Assembly (NCBI GenBank): GCA_019843655.1
Contig: JACDQD010000006.1
Coordinates: forward strand, 992,001-1,056,000
Direction: 5' to 3'
Length of the DNA: 64,000 nt
Origin: Lethocerus indicus
Lineage: Eukaryota; Arthropoda; Insecta; Hemiptera; Belostomatidae
The translations under genes and the position numbers were made by a program. Positions 1-10,400 of this stretch are shown one piece after another; position 1 is the first letter of the stretch, and each line of letters begins with the position of its first letter. The notes beneath the pieces were generated by a model. That model worked only from the letters and a program-made list of their open reading frames with translations. It did not search any database and was not told the origin of the DNA.

Positions 1-289
1 ATTTATTTTAATCAAGAAGCGACAATTGCAAACAACCCAGAAATCCAATTGGAAAAGATGTATAAAAATTTATATGAAATCTTCCAGAAAAACTCTTTTT
101 TTATAAAAATAAATAATTTTTCTATAAACAAAATTTACTGATGAATGTGAATTTGTCTTATAATTCAAGTTAGAGTGGGCCACGGGTCACTTTGTGGGCC
201 TCAAAATTTTCCCAAGCCACCAATTTCAGTTATTATAACTCGTGTATTAAATTTAACGAGTTTAAAGAGAATAATAAAAGAATCCCTAC

Positions 290-452
290 CTTGAGCTGAA
301 GTGAAGGTTTCGCCTCCTTGTCCACTTCTGCTTCCACTGCTTCCAGTCCGGATTCTATTTCGCTCAGCCATGCCAAAAACTTCTCCAAGGATCGATCAAA
401 GTTGTGCAGCGAATTTATAGCCGAATGCAAAGCTTTCCCGCGATTTATAACA
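290..452 (-). CDS. Dys: Dystrophin internal exon (spectrin-repeat rod), third of three joined exons
   Basis: This is a coding exon of dystrophin, the cytoplasmic rod protein that links actin to the membrane dystroglycan complex. On the minus strand an acceptor (TTTTCAG) precedes position 452 and a donor (GTAGGG) follows position 290. The exon is 163 bp. Its first T completes a Ser codon split with the previous exon (AG|T), and 54 codons follow, ending in phase 0. The translation runs VINRGKALHSAINSLHNF, then a new helix A with the conserved rod Trp in LEKFLAWLSEIES, and ends at SLQLK. I recognise this as the conserved insect dystrophin rod. The exact 1-base phase fit with exon 1396-1550 supports the borders. 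The next downstream exon lies outside the window, so the gene is partial here. I am very sure of family and strand. Confidence 0.95.
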
Positions 453-1395
453 CTGAAAATTTATGCAGAAAATTACTATTACACTCTGGGCCGTATGGTA
501 CATTCAGAAATGAAATATGTTACCGTGAAACATTTCCGTTTTTTCACTGTATCACTTTCCAAAAAGATGTAATATTCATATTAATTTTGATGATCATATA
601 CCCTCGTTAATTTTGTAACATTTGCTCAAACACAGTCAAATAATAATTATTATCAATGTTAGATACAGTAATCGTGAAAAAATTTAAAGTTTGAAGAAAT
701 ATTTGCAATTAATTCAGGATACAAAAAGCTGTACTATAAAACCAATTTTGTTTTAAGAATAGCTCAATGGTCGGGGAAAACACAACTAATATGTTAAATA
801 ATTTTCTTTAAATGTTGTACAATGCAAAATGCTTATTTAAAAAAAAAAATAATTCAATTGTTATACGTGATTGTAAACATGAAATACTACAGAATACAAC
901 TGAGTGTATATGAGAACAATTTAAAATATAAAATTAGATCAATGGGAATTATGTTTCAAATGTATTATCGCATATATTAAATGATAATAACTTTCTACTC
1001 TATCAATCATTTTAAATTACTACATACATAATTCCTGTAATCCATTTTCAATTGGGCCATTTGGTATAATGAAGGGAGCAAATACAATCGGAATATTCAG
1101 TCCAATGATCAGATTACCATTTCATTAGACCAAGAGAGGTGTATATCAGATGGGTGCATATATCAACATTCTATTATAGATTCAATTGTGTTCAATTTGA
1201 TACCGATAAATGTTAAATTTCCAAAGCCAATATCCAAAGCGAATTAAGTCGATTGAGACCAAAAATGTAGGCATGAAATGATAATTCTGATTCGCACGAT
1301 TTTCAGAATTTTAAAATCTGTACGATTCTTGCTACAAAATCCAAAGTAGTTAACAGAGGAAAGAGTGAGCAGCTGAATGATTTATACGGCATTAC
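453..1395 (-). other. Dystrophin intron, 943 bp
   Basis: This is the AT-rich intron between exons 1396-1550 and 290-452. It is bounded by GT (1395-1394) and AG (454-453) on the minus strand. Nothing else is seen in it. Confidence 0.9.
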
Positions 1396-1550
1396 CTAGT
1401 GTTCAGGTCGTTGTATCTCTGATTTATAATTTCCGTGGTCTTTTTCACTTTTGACGTATCATCCTGTTGATAGACTGCAATCAATTTCTGAGTCAAATGA
1501 TTGAAAAGCTCAATATGATGTTTGTACTGGTGCAGGTCGGCATGGAATGA
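1396..1550 (-). CDS. Dys: Dystrophin internal exon (spectrin-repeat helices B and C)
   Basis: This dystrophin coding exon is bounded by an acceptor (TATGTTTCAG) before 1550 and a donor (GTAATG) after 1396. It has 51 complete codons plus AG, starting in phase 0. It begins SFHADLHQYKHHIELF and continues LTQKLIAVYQQDD and EIINQRYNDLNT, which are the B helix and start of the C helix of one spectrin repeat. A Tyr stands where helix C usually carries Trp. It joins LKEQK of exon 4744-4955 to VINRGKA of exon 290-452 without a frame break. The exon is too short and lacks a start codon, so a simple ORF search misses it. Recognition rests on the highly conserved SFHA-LHQ-KHH and LIAVYQQDD segments of arthropod dystrophins. 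Confidence 0.95.
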
Positions 1551-2109
1551 CTGAAACATAAAGAAACAACAGTTAAAATTTCATTTGCGCAGATTATAAG
1601 TTGAAAACAGTACAAAACTGTATGATAAATGCAGCATTTTGAAGATATTATTCTGATGAAATTTATAGAGTTCATTTATACACTGTGAAAAATACAAGGT
1701 GTATAATGATCTAATTATATTTGCTAAAACTCAAAATCTGTCAATGTTGCTTCTTTAAACACAAAATATTTCTTTATTTTTATAAAAATAATGTTTCAGA
1801 GAATGAAATAATATGTTTTGAAATATTTATAATACTACCTAACTCAAATAAGAGGCTTAAATCAATAAGATGCCTAAATAACACTCAAAAATTATGTAAT
1901 GATAAAAGCTGAATAAATACACAGTAAAATAAATGTATTATAGTAAGGTGAACTCAGACCACTGATGAAATATTAACAAAACACAGTTAAGATTATTAGA
2001 ACTGATGCATTTTTGTCTCTCAAATATTCAAAATTTTTATGATTAGGTTCTGCATAAAATAAATTACACTTTATTTATTCTACAATGTAAGAATATTAAA
2101 AAAAAGTTA

Positions 2110-2740
2110 ATATATTTATCTTAATCAAGAAGCAACAATAGCAAACAGCCCAGAAATCTAATTTGATTGGAAAAGATGTATAAACAATTTATACGAAATC
2201 TTACTAATTACTCATTTTTCTAAAAATGAATAACATTTTTTATAAACAAGTTTTGCTAATAAATGTGGATTCGTTTTATAATTCGAGTTAAGAGTGTGCA
2301 CTGATCAGATTGTGGGCCAAAAAAGTCTCCAAGTAGCCCTTTGGTGTTGCATTTTTAAGATTTTATTCTGATTACTTTGTAGGAGTTCATTTATAAACTA
2401 TGACAAAAAAAACAAACAAGGTGAATCTCTAATTTGCACCTTGTAGAACTTTTATATTCGCTAAAACTCGAAATCTTCGGTCAATGTTGCTTCTTTGAAA
2501 GGAAAAGGTTTCTTTATTTTTATAAAAAGAATGTTTCAGAGATGGAAATAATATGCTTTCAGCATCTTATTTATTTATTAATATTACTTAGCTCAAGTAA
2601 GAGGCTTAAATCAATAAGACGCTTACCTAACATTAAAAAATTGTGTACTGATAAAAGCTCGAATAAATACACAGTCAAATAAATGTATTATAGTAAAGTG
2701 AAATCACATTAATGATGTAATATTAACGAAACACAGATTC
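2110..2740. repeat. Tandem duplication, copy two, lacking the exon-containing centre
   Basis: This is a diverged direct copy of the flanks of copy one. The left part (2110-2350) and right part (2353-2740) abut directly, so about 1.4 kb corresponding to exons 290-452 and 1396-1550 and the intron between them is absent. Similarity stops at 1990 and 2740 respectively. Confidence 0.75.
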
Positions 2741-3432
2741 ATAAATATACTGGTTTAAATACACGATACTACAATATATATATATCATTAAAAGCAAATT
2801 GTGTAATTAGGTATTTGTTGAAATACAAATAACAAAAGTTTCAGACATAACCTGGGGACACAATGGATTTTTAAATTGATAAGAAGTCAGAGACAATGAT
2901 AAATAATCTTACTTTTAAACTTGAATTGAAAGTATAATTCTTCGAGAAATCAATGTTTGTACCAAGTTGAATCTGGCTTCAAAATATTTTAATCACTGGA
3001 AGGTTTTCTGATCAATCGGTTTGGACCAAACTAACAAGGTTAGGTTCAATTTCACTGCCGTTATATTGTTTCACACTCCCGAATTTAAATAAGTCTATAA
3101 ATTAAGTCCAACAGAAAAAGGGGGAATAGAATCTGTTGCAGAATACTATTACTTAAGTACAAACCGTATTTTGCCAATCGAGTTGTGGCGATCCACTGAG
3201 CAGTCCTGCAAAAATTGATTCCTAGCAGTCTATAATCCTTCGTTTCTGATCGCACAATCCATTCCTATTTGAAAGTCCCGTCAATTCACGAACTAGTGGA
3301 GTACAAATAGAAATCTAACCGTTCGAAATTCTCTAAAACGTTCACTTCCCATCGCCCTCCTAAGAATACCGACCGCCATCTTAAGAAAAAAAAAATGGCC
3401 GAGTCATTCCCTCAATATAAGAGTAACATCAA

Positions 3433-3506
3433 CGGGTGGATTCTCCGTAAAAATTACACTCATTGCCGTCACTAAATGTAATTTTAGGAATTGAAAATAA
3501 TCACGA
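3433..3506 (+). repeat. Dispersed 75 bp repeat, copy 1
   Basis: Shares GGTGGATTCTCCGT, then GTCACTAAAT and AATTTTA blocks in the same order with 20596-20668 and, on the other strand, 19503-19586. Probably a small non-autonomous element; no terminal repeats were defined. Confidence 0.6.
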
Positions 3507-4224
3507 CTTCGTAGATCTTCGTAAAATCGTTAACCCGAGAAAGGAAAACCGGTATAGGGGCTAGGTGCGCACTAAGCCTTATACAGCAAATCGGCCTCAA
3601 AACCGACGAGTCAAAAGACTTTTATCGACAATTGCGAGTATTAAATCAGTTCAAAAGCCGGGAGGGAGGGGGGCGGCTTTTTGGACGGGGACCGACTTCG
3701 TGGAATTTGTCGACACAAAGAGTCGAAAAGGGTGGGAGGGAGGGAGGGATGGAGGCACTCTCCCGGTCGTTCTCGGTTAATCAGCCGAAGAGTCCTGCGG
3801 ACAAGGATAATGAGGCTTTCAGATCAAAGCCCCCCCCCAGTCAAAACATCATTTTCCTTACTGTGATCCTTTCTCCGTCTCCCGGCAAAAGGGACGCCAG
3901 ACCGGTGTATTCTCCGAAAGATAAATTCAATCTCCCGAGAAACTAAATCTCAAATGGTCCTGTGGGGGGGGGGTAGGAGGGCTGAAATTACGTTTCGACG
4001 ACTGTCCCACAAGAAACCTAATATATATTTCTGTTCTATATAAACTGGCGAACCTGGCAACCTCCATTCATCTATCAGCCACCGCATCAAAAGCAAAAAA
4101 TGTAATCAAACTCTTTATCCCAGTTCATAGTCTTTATTCCCAACGCAATGATAAATCTCTTTTGGTTATTTAAATATTTTTAATTTCCACCGATTGGTTT
4201 TTTTTTAAATATGTTAAAATCAAT

Positions 4225-4626
4225 ATGCTGCACAAAGCAATAGGTGCAGTCGCTTCATCCTTCTTTTTGTACTATTTTGTGAAACATAAATTTACTTTAC
4301 AGGCTTGTAAATATGTGATTATTACATTCCTTCAAAAATTACTGGCAATTCAAATTCTTCTATTAATACTCGTGACAGCGATCGAACAAAAACGTCCAGA
4401 ATTAGCGAATCGGAAGGGCGTCATATTTCAAACTCATTTAGAAAACTTTTTCGCCGAAAAACCTGAGAGGTTCTGGATGGACGGAATTTTCAAGTTGCAC
4501 GAAAGATGGACAAAGGTTGTGGTACAGAATGGCGCCCATATAAGTTAATAAATGTGTACCAAAATTTAAATGAGTTGCGTTTCAATTTTCCTTCAAAATC
4601 GGCACGAAATTTCCGGACAAACCATT
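4225..4626 (+). pseudogene. Internally deleted mariner (Tc1/mariner) transposase remnant with its 3' terminal repeat
   Basis: An open frame at 4225-4548 carries two blocks typical of mariner transposases. The first is AIEQKRPELANRKGVIF, which normally sits just before the HDNARPH catalytic motif. The second is RFWMDGIFKLHERWTKVV, from the extreme C terminus. The catalytic Asp segment and the following roughly 60-70 residues are missing between them, so the copy cannot be active. About 45 bp past the stop lies AAAATCGGCACGAAATTT followed by CCGGACAAACC, which matches the form of a mariner terminal inverted repeat ending near a TA. No matching 5' terminal repeat is seen upstream. The N-terminal residues before the first block do not look like transposase and may be a frameshifted remnant. 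It lies in a dystrophin intron on the opposite strand, its end about 115 bp from the donor of exon 4744-4955. Confidence 0.85.
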
Positions 4627-4743
4627 AGAAACTATAGTTCATATTATAATTGTTCACGGCCGTTTTGGGAAACCCTCGTGTACAACACATATTAATGTCA
4701 ATTTGGCGGCGTCGGGATACGCCGGAAAATGAATTTTTTTTAC

Positions 4744-4955
4744 CTTCTGCTCTTTGAGCTGCGCCTCGAGGACGTCGGCAGTGTTGCCGATTGGCGCCAG
4801 CCTCTGGAGCCTGGGCTCCATCCTGTTCAGCCAGCCTTCCACTTCGGACCGCTTCGCCTCGAACCTCTGGCTGTCCACCAGCATGGCGTCCAGTTCGGCC
4901 TTCCTCTGCATCACCTTGCTGTTTGTCTCATCCCAGTGCTCTCTCAGCTTGCTCA
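4744..4955 (-). CDS. Dys: Dystrophin internal exon, common acceptor for alternative 5' ends
   Basis: This dystrophin rod exon has an acceptor (TTTTTGGAACAG) before 4955 and a donor (GTAAAA) after 4744. It is 212 bp: two bases finishing a split codon, then 70 codons. The translation starts SKLREHWDETNSKVMQRKAE, which is helix C of one spectrin repeat with its conserved Trp. It goes on to helix A of the next repeat (EGWLNRMEPRLQRL) and ends VLEAQLKEQK in phase 0, matching exon 1396-1550. There is no ATG at its start; the GTG at 4956 is the last G of the acceptor AG plus TG and is not a start. The phase-1 acceptor matches the phase-1 donor of the histidine-rich first exon at 46634-46970 (T|TG gives Leu), and also that of the candidate exon at 16570-16632 (G|TG gives Val). 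Confidence 0.95.
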
Positions 4956-6148
4956 CTGTTCCAAAAACAGAACGGAAAACAACAATATTAGACGTGCGTT
5001 AAGTCTGGAAAAAACCAGATATTCAAACATTTTACTAAACGCTTTTACTTCATTCTCGAAAGTCATTAAACATTTTAGGATAACACGCTATAGCGCGCGA
5101 TTTTCAATTGTAAAATCGATAACTAAATTTAAGCTCAAATGAAGGAACTTGTAACAATAACATTCGTGTACCCTTATACCGACACAAGGCAGTGCGCCAA
5201 TACCACCAAACAGTATGATGTAAATTAAATACAATCTGTATATACATATGTACACATCGTTCATAGAATTGACACAAAGGGAAGATTGTAACGTTGATTT
5301 ATCGTCGGATAAAAAAATATATATTAGTTACCTTGAGAGTCTACTGACGAAAGGTTCTCGACATTTCGAGGAAATTAAAACAATAATATCGGATTTTATT
5401 AATTGAGGAGTCGCTGTTAACATAGTGCTAGGGGCGGGAGAATTCAGCGGGCGATAAAAGTCGTATTACTATTACATCAATATACGAGAGAGATAGTTGT
5501 ATGGACAATCCCAGGGGATGAATTATGAGCGACTTCCGGCGGGATCGCGTAATAATACCGGGATAACCGAGGTTATCGGGGGATTGACCACACACGCTAT
5601 TCCATCACAGTTCTATCATCAGAGTAAAATCAACTTGGGGTCCTGTAAGTGGCGGGGTATCATTTACTTCTGTATTATGACTAGTTCGTTCCCTTATTTC
5701 CGGGAACCTTATGCCCCATGTTGAAGTTATTATTGTTTTTGTAATTCTATAGCTCAGAGAATTCTGTCGCAATAGTTATTTTTTCTCGACAGGATTTGTG
5801 TTCTCTCGAACTCTACTGTGTGAGATGATTCAAGTCCATGTCTCGGTAACCTTCGGTCGTTTAACCACCCAGACTTATTGGGGTAGAACGGGGGTATCCG
5901 CCCCGAAGTGGGCCCGAAACAACTGATGTGTCGGCAAACGGGTTTTTTCTGATGCGTCCCCGATAAACAGAACCACCGCGTCGGTATATTATTTATCGAA
6001 AGGGTGGTTCAGGGGCGCTCAGAGCGCCTCGAACTTGCCCCGGAAAAGTGTCCACTCCAAATTCACCCGGCTCGTATATTTATTTCCAAATTTACAAGGT
6101 CCAATATCCGCCCCTTCTCAGAGCCGTCGGTCGGTAAACTTGTTGAGA

Positions 6149-6173
6149 GAGTGAGTGAGAGAGAGAGAGAGAG
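6149..6173 (+). repeat. GA microsatellite
   Basis: Short GA tract followed by a G run. Confidence 0.8.
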
Positions 6174-6972
6174 GGGGGGCAACTTTCGCTTCTAAAAGTT
6201 AGACCGCGCTGGATGGGGCTACAAATTGGTTAAACTACTATCGCGCCCCGATTAAACCCTTAACATAAACTTCAATCCCTTCCAAGGCGCCGCTTTTAGC
6301 GCCAACCCCAATAACTTATCCCTGCAATTTTCTTAATGGCAAACCCCCCCCCCCCGGTTTCTTCATCCTACACTCGTTTATCAACAAAAATCCTTATAAG
6401 GCCATCTGAATATCAAATTAGGATTTGTAATAAGTGAGGGAGTGATTATTGCTACAGACTAAGAGTGTTGTTATCCGTTTTACAGCGAATGTAATACTGA
6501 AGCTAAACTTGAACAGAAGGCTCTCACGAAATCCGCACAAAGGCTCGAAAATTCCCAGCTACATGTTAATAGATATCGGATAATTTTATAAACTCATCAT
6601 AAATATTAACTGAAGGGGTCGTAATTGAATTGGAAAAACCTCTTTAAGTGTTAATCGGCTTGAAGATCGAGTCGTGTGTTGAAAATTGCAATGCACAAAA
6701 AGTAGATTCCCAATATTTCTAAAGTAGACCCCAGTGATGAAAATATTAAATGAAACTAAAACTTCATTCCGGGTGGGAAATCTTCCAGGCAAACGCTGCG
6801 GAAACCAAAAGCCGGAGAAGGGAGAGACACGGACATGGAAAAAGGTTAAAACCAGCCCCACTCGTGGGGATTAGACGGAGGCGGCCACCCCTAGATTTTT
6901 ATCGGCGACGGGGGTTGAAAAATTGCGAGTTGAGACCGACACACTTAATGACTAAGCCCCCTGCGTTCCGCC

Positions 6973-7007
6973 CCTCCTCCTCCTCCTCCTACTACTACTA
7001 CTACTAC
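6973..7007 (+). repeat. TCC then TAC trinucleotide repeat
   Basis: Adjacent (TCC)n and (TAC)n tracts. Confidence 0.85.
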
Positions 7008-7236
7008 CCCTAGGCGCTAAGCACCCGACCTTAATATACGTCCCTTTTAATATAAGTGAGGCCGGTCCTCTTATAAGGAACGGGGCTCGCAAAATTCGTG
7101 CCAACAATTTATTTTCTACTTAAGCCCTCCACTAGGCTCCGTGGGTCTTGAACACGTGTATATATATATATACAACGTAGTTATTAATTTTGTTTAAAGA
7201 AGGTGTTTAAACAGGCGGTCGAAAGACCAAACCGGT

Positions 7237-7402
7237 TTGATTTCTGAGAGCCACAATTTAAGTAAGGAAATCGACAACTTCTCAATTCGAGCTACACCAA
7301 TACGGATGAAACCTGATTTTAATTCCATCCAAACCAAGTATTTGTCAAGGGACTATTTTTCAATTCGGACGTTTTAATCTGTAAAGCTTTCAAATGTTAA
7401 TT
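7237..7402 (+). repeat. Dispersed repeat with GTAAAGCTTTCAAATG end, copy 1
   Basis: Collinear with 22894-23097. Shared blocks are TTTGATTTC, AGTAAGGAAAT, GACTATTTTTCAATT or its variant, and TGTAAAGCTTTCAAATG. Just upstream, at 7216-7236, is a sequence resembling the ribozyme-like repeats (GGTCGAAAGACC, AAACCGGTTT). Confidence 0.7.
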
Positions 7403-10400
7403 TAAAAAAAATTCTCTTGGCACGGCGCAAGCGCAATCGAAGTTGCGCGCTTAAAATAAACAGAATTAAGTAATTAAGAGAGCACAATATTCTGAGGGCT
7501 GTACATTAAATTCGCTAGTCCGGGTCGTTGAATTATCTCCAGTACGGAGTAAATCGGTCATTGTTCGTCCAATTTAATAACAAGCTTTTTGCCCTAATCC
7601 AGATCCGGATTTTATTTAAAAAAAAACAAAAAAAAAACAGAGAGGAAACGGTGAAAGGAATCAGTAAGTAAGAGAACTTGTCTTTGGGGACCAACTCCAC
7701 CCGTAACCCCCCACCCCTCTCGCCCACAAGGAGAAAACGGGTTCTCGGATAAAACTTCATTAATGAAATTTCCGAGCAGTAAAAACGGAATAATTATTTT
7801 GCTTGGGCGGAATTAAATTAGCGATTCCCTTTGACGTTAGCCCCGGCGGCTTTGCGATTCCGTTTTGGGGAGGGATAGAAAAAAAAAAGAAATATAATAA
7901 TAAACAAGGTCCGAGTCGCCTTCATCTCTAATTGCGGGCCTAAATTAATAATGATTCCATCAAATTTGCAGCAGGCCGTAGATTTTCACGTGGAGGAAAA
8001 CCGGGGATGCACTCAGGGACTTTCCCCGTTCGCCGAGGCGTTGGAAAAATTGAATAAGAGGGGTTGACGGATAATTCGAAAGTAATCGCGACAACGGACT
8101 CAGATTAAACGTGTTATTTTAGCAATTCGCAGTAGAAATTTCGACTTTGGAAGTGAAGTGGAAATGTGGAGGGTTCCATCATCAATTTCAGTAAATCCCA
8201 CTATCACTATACCGCTCATAATCTGTTATAGTTTATCGTGTGCTTGAAGCTCTGTTGAAAAAAAAATCAAAGCGCTACACACCAACTTTGAATGCAATCA
8301 ACAGCGTCCCCTAACGATCTCCGATTATTGGTTGAACAAAATAATTACAACATAAACGAGGAAATATTTAGTTACAGCTTTGTCTGTCGACCTTATAGTA
8401 TTGAAAGGAAAGGAACATAATAAGAGGAGAATATTATTGGCTTTCAGTTTTTAGACAATGGCGTATAATTACAGGCAATAAATTCGGGTTGAAATCCAAA
8501 ATTAGGACTGATAATTTAACAAAAACTGAAGGGGGCTTGATGATTGTTTTTAAATTAATCTGCTTGACAGGTTAGAACTTCCATTCGACAATTCCGAAAA
8601 TATTTTGGATTATTATATGAGTATTAAGACAATACAGTGGTAAGAATTTCTGTGCAATAGTATTGTAACGCATAAATAGTAATCGCAATTTTGATTTTAC
8701 GAGGAAAAAAATCATAAAATTGTATATTTAGAATGTTTAGGGTTGATGGGGGTATGGGAATTTAATTTTCGTAAATCTGGCATTGTTGTGGGGCTTTCTT
8801 GCAACAACGGTTCTTTCGGTTTAAGATAATAAGGAGGGCCGGTTCGGGGACTTTCTTAATTAAACTTCGCCGAGGGGAAAATGCCACCACCACCGCCGCC
8901 GCCGTCGCCGGGGCCGAAATTAATATTAACAAAAAAGAAAAAGAGAAAAAAACAAAACAAAAACATAATTAATATTCCACTAAGCGTTTTATTAGATCAT
9001 TAAAAAGAGCCCGGGACCAAAATATATTACGAGCCCCGGCAATAAATCTCGGAGATTGAAAAAAATTAACGCTTGACATCGGATATAAAGCCGGAGGGCC
9101 GTTTCGTCCCCCGCTCATGAATTTTAAATGACTAATTTTAAACGGAGCGTCGACGTCCCGAGTTGACGAACTCGTCCCAAACAATCCCAAAGTGCTGCTG
9201 CCTCGTCGTCCAAAGTACCGGGGGGGGGGGAGGGGAAACATCGCCCTTTAGCGTATACCGTACAGCGGGTAAATCATCACTAGCACGACAAGTGATTGAT
9301 GTTGAGAATTGATAGCGCGCTGTCCCCGACATACGAGGGCCTCCACCACAACGCATCGTGTGGCACGAGGGAAGACAATTTAAATAATATGCCCAATCTG
9401 ACAAATTACAATTCGTTTTTAACCGTTTTTTGCGGGTACAAAGCCAGCGATGGCACTTGTCGACTCGAACTTAAGCTACCGGTATTTTAGCACTTTGCAG
9501 GTAGTATGTTGAGGTCGCGTTGAACGGGGAGCATTAACTTTTGATTAGGCGTTCGAGAAATGTTCGATATCCCGATGGAATCACAGTTCAATAGTCGGCT
9601 TTGTAAACTGTGAGTATTTTAGTCAATTTTGATTTTGTTAAAAAATTGTTTTCAGACAGTTTTGTTAAAAACGTTTTCAGATCCCAGTCAGCATCGTACT
9701 CCATTAATAAGAGGTTTCGGTGTTCAGAGGGATAAATAAACCAAGGGTCGAAAACATACTACTGGACATGGGGAGACACCCGTATGTTATATCAGTTTCT
9801 TCGACGATTCCCAACACGTAGGGAAGAAAAAATATTATTTTCAGATAAACGAGGGGGGGGGTCGAATAGAGGAGGGGAATTAACGCTCGCGTTAGGCACA
9901 AGGTATAATGGGGCGCCAGGTATAATCGGGGCTGTTAAATTCATATTGCCGTCGGGGGGCAGCCGGCCATGAATGTTAAACGAGCAATTTATATCGAGTG
10001 TGTCAAACTGGGCCAACACGCCCCGCTCACAGCAATGGGCACGAATAGCCCCATAATTTACATAATATTAGCGGGGCCTAACATAAAATGGTCTATCCTT
10101 AATAAAGTGAATGAACACTACTAAACAGATACACTCTGATTGCTAACAGGATATAGGCCACACGGATGATTATAACAGATATAATAAACAGAAATGTGAA
10201 AACATTGTCGCCGTTATCAATATCAGGATAAGGAGAAATTCCGGTGAGGGACCGAATTATAATATAATCAGTGGACCCTCGGGTTTCGTAACCGGCCTAA
10301 GTAAACTAACAATTAGGATTACAAAGCTTGTCCGGTGAAATACGGAGTAAAATATTTCATCTGGAAGAAAAGTGAGAGGCACAACCCCGCATTGGACACT

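Larger units (their letters stand above)
1..1990. repeat. Tandem duplication, copy one (flanks of two dystrophin exons)
   Basis: Bases 1-215 and 1632-1990 are similar, in the same order, to 2110-2350 and 2353-2740. Shared landmarks are TTAATCAAGAAGC near the left end, AAAAGATGTATAAA, and TCAATGTTGCTTCTTT with AATAAGAGGCTTAAATCAAT on the right. Copy one contains the two dystrophin exons between these flanks. It may begin left of the window. Confidence 0.75.
1551..4743 (-). other. Dystrophin intron, 3.2 kb, with duplication and mariner remnant
   Basis: This intron between exons 4744-4955 and 1396-1550 is bounded by GT (4743-4742) and AG (1552-1551) on the minus strand. It is AT-rich up to about 3350 and then becomes GC-richer, with G and C runs near 3660-3990. 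It contains the right part of duplicated copy one (about 1632-1990), the exon-less copy two (2110-2740), a dispersed 75 bp repeat near 3435 and a deleted mariner transposon. Two open frames at 1721-1912 and 2434-2682 on the plus strand resemble each other only because they lie in the duplicated segments. Confidence 0.85.

Noticed and set aside
1721..2682. Two similar open frames (1721-1912 and 2434-2682, plus strand)
   Set aside because: The similarity follows the tandem DNA duplication. Codons and ends are not conserved beyond that, and they are antisense to dystrophin.
4744..4956. GTG at 4956 as a translation start for the rod exon
   Set aside because: The GTG spans the splice acceptor (AG|TG). 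The codon is completed by the upstream exon.
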